16,535 nucleotides of DNA from Prevotellaceae bacterium. GTDB lineage: Bacteria; Bacteroidota; Bacteroidia; Bacteroidales; UBA932. Numbering within the stretch: the first letter of the stretch is position 1; each line of letters begins with the position of its first letter. The notes beneath the pieces are model-generated. The model was not told the origin of the DNA, ran no database searches, and was given only the letters and a program-made list of their open reading frames with translations. The stretch is from NCBI GenBank assembly GCA_031257655.1, contig JAIROF010000136.1:1-16535 (forward strand). Direction: 5' to 3'. This document shows, in pieces, positions 1 to 5,883 of the stretch. The position numbers were made by a program, and so were the translations under genes.

Positions 1-128
1 AACTAAAAACTAAAAACTAAAAACTAAAAACTAAAAACTAAAAACTAAAAACTAAAAACTAAAAACTAAAAACTAAGAGTTGAGGGCTAATAATTAAGAA
101 CTAAGAGTTGAGAACTAAGAACTAAAAA
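1..128. repeat. Heptanucleotide tandem array, CTAAAAA type then degenerate
   Basis: About ten near-perfect copies of the 7-bp unit CTAAAAA run from the window edge to about 76. They are followed by diverged units that keep the 7-bp phase (AACTAAG, AGTTGAG, AATTAAG). The array ends about 12 bp before the SusC start codon, so it occupies the place where a promoter and leader would be expected. The left end is cut by the window. No gene is visible in this stretch. Confidence 0.95.
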
Positions 129-139
129 TTTAAAAAATT

Positions 140-3031
140 ATGCGACATATAAAATGCTATATGGTGAGCGTTTGTTGTTTGTTTGTTGGGACTGAAATTT
201 ATGCGCAAACCGATTCGTTGGCGCTCGGAGACAACCGCCCGGCAGACAATCGCGTCAGCATGGGCTACTACACCATGCCGACAGCTGCCATCTCCGGCGC
301 TATGGAAACGGTGTCGGGCGCTACTCTCGAAAAAACGCCCACCGCCGACCTGGGGCTTTCGCTTGCAGGACGGTTCAACGGCCTCACCACCATGGAAATG
401 ACGGGTGCGCTGACCAACTCATACGTGAGCAAATTTATACGCGGCGTTTCCACCGCCAACGGTACCAACCCCCTCGTGATTATCGACGGCGTGATATGCC
501 CTACCGACAACTGGGACTACCTTACCGCCTACGAAATCGAAAGCATCTCCGTCCTCAAAGATGGCTCATCTACCGCTATTTACGGAATGCAGGGCGCTGG
601 CGGCGCGATTGTTATTACCACCAAGCGCGGTTTTGTGGGAAAAGCGAAAATTGAGCCCTATTTCGACCAGACGTTCCAGCAAAACGTCCACCATCCGCAG
701 CTTATATCTTCGGCCGAGTATGTAAAAATGCGAAACCAGGCCGCACAGAACGACGGGAAAGGGCCTTACGCCCTCTTCAGCCAAAGCGAAGTGGCCGGAT
801 TTGAGCAGGGTAACAACCCGCTTTACCCCAACAACGACTGGTACTCCATGTTCGTAAACGACTGGGCGCAGATGCAGCGCGCAGGCCTCAACATTTTGGG
901 CGGAAATAAAAGCATACAGTACTTCACCAACCTGAGCTACATGCGGCAGTCCTCGCCCTTAAAGGTAACGCCCAACGAAAAGTTCGACCCCACGCCCTGG
1001 GTAAACAGCCTCAACTTCCGCTCCAACCTCGACCTTAAACTCAACGATTACCTGTCGGGTTTCCTGCGCCTGAGCGGGAATGTCAACCTGCAAAAAACCC
1101 CATCCTCCACCACCAATGCGAGCTTGTATGCAACGGTTTTTAACCTCCCGCCAACGATGTACGGGCCTTTGACCGGCGACGCCCCCCTGTTCAGCGCGGC
1201 GGGTAAGGAGCTGGACATGGCCAATCAGGTGGTTACAACAAGCTCGATAAACGCCCCCATTTACGGAAACCTGAACCGTTCGGGATTTCTTCAGCGGCTC
1301 GAAACTACCATCATGGCGCAGTCGGGGCTAACATTCGACATGAGCTTTCTCACCAAAGGCCTCTCGCTTTCGGGGATGGTAGCCTACCAAACGTACGCAT
1401 ACAGCTCTACGGCCACCGTGCAAACGTATAAAACCTTTGTCCGCGACCTTTCGCAGGGCTACGACGTGCTGCGCTTTATACAGAAAAGCGAGGATAGCCC
1501 CTCCGACGACGTGCTGATTCACGGCAAGTATTCGCAGTTCTCCTACACCCTCAACCTGTTTGCCCATGCGGACTACAGCCGCACTTTTGGCGACCACAGC
1601 GTGAGCGCCATGGCCTACATCACCTCTATGGTCGATGACAGGGCAATACCTATGGCACAAGTTTCGGTGTACGGCAGCACAAGCATTGGCGCCGATATTT
1701 TGCCCTACAAGCGCTTGGATATGGGCGCAACGGCCACCTACGGCTACAAAAACCGCTACTTCCTCAAGGCTGACCTGGGCTACACCGGCTCCGACCAGTT
1801 TGCCCGAAACTACCGATACGTCGCAACGCCCGCCGTTTCGGCAGCCTGGATCGCCTCGCAGGAGGAATTTCTCAACGAAAATGATATTTTTACCTACCTC
1901 AAGCTCCGCGTATCCTACGGCATAAACGCCAACGACCAGCTCGGCGGCTTCCGATTCATGTACCTCGACGAATACTCCGCCAACGGAACGGAGGGCACGA
2001 TGGGAAACCCCGCTGTGACGGCCGAAAAAATCGCAAAGCAGAACTACGGCGTAGATGTAGGCCTGCTAAAAGACTTTACCCTCCACTTCGACTACTTCCG
2101 GGCGCACACCAGCAACATGCTGATAGACGGAGAAATCCCAATGCCTCTCTACGGGGGCATACCCGGCTACCCCAAGCTCAACGAAGGCGAAATGAAAAAT
2201 CACGGCTTCGAAGCCTCCCTCATGTACCAAAAGCAGCTCGGCAAAGATTTTTCGCTGTTTGCCGGAGGCGGGCTGGCATACAATGAAAACAGGGTGATTA
2301 GCATCAACGAAGTGCCGCTCGGCGAAGAATATAAATACCAGTGCAGAACCGAAGGATATTCCGTGTTGCAAGCGTGGGGATATTTGATAGACTACAGCAA
2401 CGGAAACGGCTACATCAACACGCAAGACGAGCTGAAAAAGGCAACCGAAATGTACAACTTTAGCGTTGCCCCGCGTCTGGGCGACTTCCTGTATCAAAAC
2501 CTGAACGGCGACGACAAGATTGACGAAAAAGATCGCGCCCCAATTGGCTACGACCTTATTCCCCAAATTTGCTACAACATAAATCTGGGCTTTGAGTACA
2601 GGCGCTTTGAATTTAGCGCCCTTTTGCAGGGTACCGCCCGCTCCTCGCAATATGTTTCCGGCTTGGGCGTGAGCGAGGTTTACTATACCGACGGATATTT
2701 TTCCGATATGCATACAAATGCGTGGACGCCCACCAACCACAACGCGGATTTTCCGGCGCTCTCCACTGCCATCTCCGCGAGCCATGAATACAACGATTTC
2801 TTCGTGATGAATACGGCCTACCTCAAGCTGCGCAATCTGGAGCTGGCCTACACCTTGCCCGAAAAAGTTTCGCGCCGCATAGCGGCGGAGAAAATCCGCA
2901 TCGCATTCAACGCGCAAAACCTGTTCACTTTCGACAAGATGCGCACAAAATACATCGACCCCGAAACGACAAATATGCAGGTTTTCCAACCCTACAGGGT
3001 GTTCAATATCGGCGTAAAAGCAACGTTTTGA
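140..3031 (+). CDS. SusC/RagA-family TonB-dependent outer-membrane transporter
   Basis: This is a 963-residue outer-membrane beta-barrel receptor expected to import oligomers, driven by TonB, with the SusD protein encoded next. A Sec signal peptide is visible at residues 1-22 (charged MRHIK start, hydrophobic core, cleavage near YA|Q). The plug begins around residue 40 with a GYYT...ISGAMETVSG segment resembling the usual SusC entry. The family hallmarks follow: RGVST near 101, PLVIIDGV at 111-118, YEIESISVLKDGSSTAIYG at 131-149 and GGAIVITTKRG at 154-164. The protein ends in VKATF, a typical last barrel strand with terminal phenylalanine. The roughly 80-residue carboxypeptidase-like domain that often precedes the plug is absent. 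The ATG at 140 was chosen because it gives the charged signal-peptide start; an ATG at 161 would lose it. Substrate cannot be told from sequence. Confidence 0.96.
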   Translation: MRHIKCYMVSVCCLFVGTEIYAQTDSLALGDNRPADNRVSMGYYTMPTAAISGAMETVSGATLEKTPTADLGLSLAGRFNGLTTMEMTGALTNSYVSKFIRGVSTANGTNPLVIIDGVICPTDNWDYLTAYEIESISVLKDGSSTAIYGMQGAGGAIVITTKRGFVGKAKIEPYFDQTFQQNVHHPQLISSAEYVKMRNQAAQNDGKGPYALFSQSEVAGFEQGNNPLYPNNDWYSMFVNDWAQMQRAGLNILGGNKSIQYFTNLSYMRQSSPLKVTPNEKFDPTPWVNSLNFRSNLDLKLNDYLSGFLRLSGNVNLQKTPSSTTNASLYATVFNLPPTMYGPLTGDAPLFSAAGKELDMANQVVTTSSINAPIYGNLNRSGFLQRLETTIMAQSGLTFDMSFLTKGLSLSGMVAYQTYAYSSTATVQTYKTFVRDLSQGYDVLRFIQKSEDSPSDDVLIHGKYSQFSYTLNLFAHADYSRTFGDHSVSAMAYITSMVDDRAIPMAQVSVYGSTSIGADILPYKRLDMGATATYGYKNRYFLKADLGYTGSDQFARNYRYVATPAVSAAWIASQEEFLNENDIFTYLKLRVSYGINANDQLGGFRFMYLDEYSANGTEGTMGNPAVTAEKIAKQNYGVDVGLLKDFTLHFDYFRAHTSNMLIDGEIPMPLYGGIPGYPKLNEGEMKNHGFEASLMYQKQLGKDFSLFAGGGLAYNENRVISINEVPLGEEYKYQCRTEGYSVLQAWGYLIDYSNGNGYINTQDELKKATEMYNFSVAPRLGDFLYQNLNGDDKIDEKDRAPIGYDLIPQICYNINLGFEYRRFEFSALLQGTARSSQYVSGLGVSEVYYTDGYFSDMHTNAWTPTNHNADFPALSTAISASHEYNDFFVMNTAYLKLRNLELAYTLPEKVSRRIAAEKIRIAFNAQNLFTFDKMRTKYIDPETTNMQVFQPYRVFNIGVKATF

Positions 3032-3070
3032 AATGCAAAATGCAAAATGCAGAATGCAGAATGCAGAATG
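3032..3070. repeat. Heptanucleotide array, AATGCAA/AATGCAG type, directly after the susC-like stop
   Basis: Five to six 7-bp units start one base after the TGA stop. Bases 3039-3065 are a perfect 27-bp reverse complement of 3342-3368, which lies inside the signal-peptide coding part of the next gene. The array therefore forms the left arm of an inverted repeat around the whole intergenic module. Confidence 0.95.
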
Positions 3071-3091
3071 TATTGGCGACATGGCGCTGTA

Positions 3092-3112
3092 GAGACGCAC
3101 GGCGTGCGTCTC
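3092..3112. other. Hairpin, 9-bp perfect stem, GGC loop
   Basis: Arms 3092-3100 (GAGACGCAC) and 3104-3112 are perfect reverse complements around a 3-nt loop. The same palindrome recurs at 5681-5701 and, with a longer 17-bp stem, at 10300-10336 inside the MITE-like element. It looks like a dispersed palindromic unit rather than a terminator, because no T-run follows. Confidence 0.85.
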
Positions 3113-3126
3113 ACTGCGCCTCGCGC

Positions 3127-3144
3127 CCTGCCTGCTAAGGCAGG
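3127..3144. other. Hairpin, 6-bp stem CCTGCC/GGCAGG
   Basis: CCTGCC and GGCAGG pair around the 6-nt loop TGCTAA. A sister copy with a 5-nt loop lies at 3199-3215, and both recur in the second module. No T-run follows. Confidence 0.7.
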
Positions 3145-3154
3145 ACAGCCATAA

Positions 3155-3175
3155 CCGCAGGTCTGTGACCTGCGG
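3155..3175. other. Hairpin, 9-bp perfect stem, TGT loop
   Basis: CCGCAGGTC (3155-3163) pairs with 3167-3175 around TGT. An identical hairpin sits at 5744-5764 in the second module. Its conservation between the two copies while flanking bases differ hints that the structure is either maintained or recently copied. Confidence 0.8.
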
Positions 3176-3198
3176 ATGCACGAACGCCCGCCTCGCGC

Positions 3199-3215
3199 CC
3201 TGCCCGCAAGGCAGG
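3199..3215. other. Hairpin, 6-bp stem CCTGCC/GGCAGG, second copy
   Basis: CCTGCC and GGCAGG pair around the loop CGCAA. This is the second occurrence in the module of the unit seen at 3127-3144. Confidence 0.65.
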
Positions 3216-3308
3216 ACAGCCACCGCATGAAAAAGGAATATCATATTGAATAAAAGTCAACAAACAGCAAAAATAAACATAAAAAACAACCATCAAAAAC
3301 AATCATCA

Positions 3309-5609
3309 ATGAAAGTTAACATATTCTCACCCGCTAAATTTTGCATTCTGCATTCTGCATTTTGCATTACAGTAGCAGCATTCTGCATTCTGCTGTACTC
3401 CTCCTGTTCCGATTATTTGGATATGCCGTCGGACGGACGGGTGGAGCTGGAAGACGTCTTTGCGCAGCGCAACACCATTGTCGACTACTATCAATCCCTG
3501 CTGGGAGAAATGCCGCCGGTCGGGTTTACTTATGCCAGCCGACAGGTAACGCCGCTCGCCGTCTTCTGCGACGAAGCCGAAGATGTGAACAATCAGGTAT
3601 CCGGCGCACCCTACTACTGGTACAACGGCGCCACGACCGCCAGCTTCAATCCCCTATATAGCTCAACTGCCACCGTCACCAACAGCGGGGACATTATTAT
3701 CTATAACACCAATGCCTGGCTCTACTATTTCGCGCTTATTCGCCGCTGCAACACGTTCCTGCAGCAAATCCCCAGCAACACGGCTATAGACATAAAAGAC
3801 GTTGAGGTAGAGGGAATGATTGCCGAAGTGAAGGTGCTCCGCGCTTTTGCCTACCTGCAGCTGATGAAGCGATACGGGCGCGTCCCCCTCACCGATACGC
3901 CCTACGATGCAGCACACGACTATGCGAAGGACACGCGCGCCTCGATAGCGCAGATAACCGATTTTATCATTACCCAGTGCGATGAAGCCCTGGCAACGCC
4001 CGAAAACGAAGCTCAGGATATGGCCTTTCTCTGGACGCCCAGAAGCAATACTCAGCGCACCAAAATACCCCGCGCTTTTGCCTGGGCCGTAAAATCGCAA
4101 ACGGCGCTCTACGCCGCAAGCCCGCTGTTTTACGAAGACGGCAGCAAGTACGACTGGAGCAAGGCTGCCGAAATTACCAAAGCCGCCCTAGACCAGTGCT
4201 TAGAGCACGGCTACACGCTCTACAACCGCGCAATGAACGACGACATGAACGCTAAAACGCTCAACACCTACGGCTACTACTTCATTCAGCGCGCCGACCC
4301 CACCCGCGCACTCGACAAGGAAACCATCTTTGAATCCAAGCTGCAAGCAAGCATTTGGACGTATGCGGCCTTGCCTATAGTGCAAGGCGGGCTGACAGCA
4401 GGCCCTTGCCCATCGCAGGAGCTGGTGGACGCCTACGAAATGCAGGAAACCGGATTGCCAATCTCCGATCCTGCGTCCGGCTATGACGAAACCAATCCTT
4501 ACAACGGACGAGACCCCCGCTTTTATGCCTCTATCTACTACAACGGAGCCTTGTTCAAATGGGTAAAAGGAGCATCTCAATACCTCACGCCTAGATTCTA
4601 TGACAATAGGCTTAATGGAGGAATGACCGTGACTCTCAAATCCGACACCACCACAATTACAACTACCGGAGATACCTCGTATATAGAAACCGGATACCTT
4701 GGCGGCACTATCGACTATGACGAAGCCTATTTAATTTTCGAGTACACCAGCAATCAGGCAGTAGACGGCGCTTATTTTTACGTGGCGACAGGCACCTCAG
4801 CTATACCTACTTCACCATACAAGTCAGCGCCGATTACGCTTTCGAAAGCAGACGCATGGACAACCTACAGATACGATTTACGCGATTTTATGGATAAATA
4901 CGAGTTTGGCAAATTGAGCAGCCACCGTCTTGGTTTAAAGCTGAATGGTACAGGGTTGAATATGGAAATACGCGGCTTGAAAATCGAAATGGCTACGCCG
5001 CCCCGACCGTTGACGTCGGTAGAAACTTATGTGGGCGGAAATTGCGGAATTTCGGACAACACGTCCGAGATACGCCGTACGCGCACCGGCTACTACCTGC
5101 GCAAGTTCAACAGCGCCGTGTCGGAAACAGGCAATAACGACGACGGCTACTTCAAAATATTCCGCTTAGCCGAGCTATACCTCAACTTTGCCGAAGCAGC
5201 GTATAATGCTTCGACTCCCGAACAAAAATACGGCGATTTGTCGGCCACCGATGCGGTAAACGCCGTGCGCGCCCGCGCAGATATGCCCCCGTTGCCTGCC
5301 GGATTGTCGAAAGACGCGTTTGAAGAGCGCTACCGCAACGAGCGCCGCGTAGAGCTGGCCTTTGAGGAGCACCGCTTCTTCGACGTGCGCCGCTGGAAAA
5401 TCTTGAGCGAAACTGACCGAGGCGTTCACGGTATGAGAATCACCATGAAGAACCCGCCGGCAGACAGCACATTCGTATATGAACCCGTGCCAATGGTTAC
5501 CCGCCAAACCTACGCCGATAAATACCTGCTCTACCCCATCCCGCAAACGGAAGTCAACAAAATGCTTCAGTACACCGGAACAAGCTGGCAAAACCCGGGA
5601 TGGAATTAG
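3309..5609 (+). CDS. SusD/RagB-family surface glycan- or peptide-binding lipoprotein with an inserted domain
   Basis: This is a 766-residue SusD-like lipoprotein expected to sit as a lid on the SusC-type barrel encoded upstream. The ATG at 3309 was chosen over a TTG at 3246 because it gives a lipoprotein signal peptide with lipidated Cys33 (LYSSC, then S-D). The signal core (FCILHSAFCI...AAFCIL) is written by 7-bp repeats. SusD landmarks include the helical N-terminal half with VEGMIAEVKVLRAFAYLQLM, GRDPRFYASIYYNG near 410-425, ETYVGG and TGYYLRKF around 570-600, the ERYRNERRVELAFEEHRFFD segment near 671-696, and the LLYPIPQTEVNK...NPGWN end. Residues about 422-567 look like an extra beta-rich domain, which explains the length against a usual 500-650. 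Last codon and stop fall in a heptamer array. The 277-bp gap to the SusC gene is long for such a pair. Confidence 0.95.
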   Translation: MKVNIFSPAKFCILHSAFCITVAAFCILLYSSCSDYLDMPSDGRVELEDVFAQRNTIVDYYQSLLGEMPPVGFTYASRQVTPLAVFCDEAEDVNNQVSGAPYYWYNGATTASFNPLYSSTATVTNSGDIIIYNTNAWLYYFALIRRCNTFLQQIPSNTAIDIKDVEVEGMIAEVKVLRAFAYLQLMKRYGRVPLTDTPYDAAHDYAKDTRASIAQITDFIITQCDEALATPENEAQDMAFLWTPRSNTQRTKIPRAFAWAVKSQTALYAASPLFYEDGSKYDWSKAAEITKAALDQCLEHGYTLYNRAMNDDMNAKTLNTYGYYFIQRADPTRALDKETIFESKLQASIWTYAALPIVQGGLTAGPCPSQELVDAYEMQETGLPISDPASGYDETNPYNGRDPRFYASIYYNGALFKWVKGASQYLTPRFYDNRLNGGMTVTLKSDTTTITTTGDTSYIETGYLGGTIDYDEAYLIFEYTSNQAVDGAYFYVATGTSAIPTSPYKSAPITLSKADAWTTYRYDLRDFMDKYEFGKLSSHRLGLKLNGTGLNMEIRGLKIEMATPPRPLTSVETYVGGNCGISDNTSEIRRTRTGYYLRKFNSAVSETGNNDDGYFKIFRLAELYLNFAEAAYNASTPEQKYGDLSATDAVNAVRARADMPPLPAGLSKDAFEERYRNERRVELAFEEHRFFDVRRWKILSETDRGVHGMRITMKNPPADSTFVYEPVPMVTRQTYADKYLLYPIPQTEVNKMLQYTGTSWQNPGWN
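3342..3397 (+). repeat. Heptanucleotide array encoding the SusD-like signal-peptide core
   Basis: The units read TGCATTC, TGCATTC, TGCATTT, TGCATTA, CAGTAGC, AGCATTC, TGCATTC, TGCTGTA, all in strict 7-bp phase. They encode residues about 12-29 of the precursor. Gain or loss of one unit would shift the reading frame of the mature protein. Confidence 0.95.
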
Positions 5610-5666
5610 GAATTAAGAATTGAGAATTGAGAATTGAGAATGCAGAATTGAGAATGCAGAATGTAT
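5603..5666. repeat. Mixed heptanucleotide array overlapping the susD-like stop
   Basis: The array reads GAATTAG, GAATTAA, GAATTGA (several), GAATGCA, GAATTGA, GAATGCA, all in one 7-bp phase. The TAG stop of the SusD-like gene (5607-5609) lies in the first unit. Different unit types alternate within a single uninterrupted phase, so they behave as variants of one repeat family. Confidence 0.93.
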
Positions 5667-5680
5667 TAGCGGGCGCTGTA

Positions 5681-5701
5681 GAGACGCACGGCGTGCGTCT
5701 C
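5681..5701. other. Hairpin, 9-bp perfect stem, GGC loop (copy B)
   Basis: Same palindrome as 3092-3112, with arms 5681-5689 and 5693-5701. Confidence 0.8.
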
Positions 5702-5743
5702 ACTGCGCCTCGCGCCCTGCCTGCTAAGGCAGGACATCCATCA

Positions 5744-5764
5744 CCGCAGGTCTGTGACCTGCGG
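5744..5764. other. Hairpin, 9-bp perfect stem, TGT loop (copy B)
   Basis: Same palindrome as 3155-3175, with arms 5744-5752 and 5756-5764. Confidence 0.8.
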
Positions 5765-5883
5765 GGCAGCATCACCGCCTCGCGCCCTGCCTGATAAGGC
5801 AGGACAGCCACCGCATGAAAAAGGAATATCGTATTGAATAAAAATCAGCAAACATCAAAAACAAACATCAAAAACAATCATCA

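Larger units (their letters stand above)
3062..3400 (+). repeat. Duplicated 5' module, copy A (hairpins, leader, start codon, signal peptide)
   Basis: This stretch is nearly the same as 5655-5972. It runs from the end of a heptamer array through a set of GC-rich hairpins, an AT-rich leader rich in CAAAAA/CATCAA, the ATG at 3309, and the signal-peptide codons up to just before the lipidated cysteine. Within the module a CCTCGCGCCCTGCC...GGCAGGACAGCCA segment occurs twice (about 3119-3152 and 3188-3222). No TAnnTTTG promoter box is seen, so the SusD gene may be transcribed from upstream. Confidence 0.88.

Noticed and set aside
1..128. Possible CRISPR array
   Set aside because: Units are 7 bp with no spacers; this is a simple tandem repeat.
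2066..3244. 392-codon open frame on the - strand over the SusC end and intergenic module
   Set aside because: Antisense shadow; part of it translates the hairpins and heptamers.
3246..3308. Upstream TTG start for the SusD-like gene
   Set aside because: It adds a hydrophilic Asn/Lys/Gln-rich stretch before the lipoprotein signal; the ATG at 3309 fits far better and matches the sister module at 5884.
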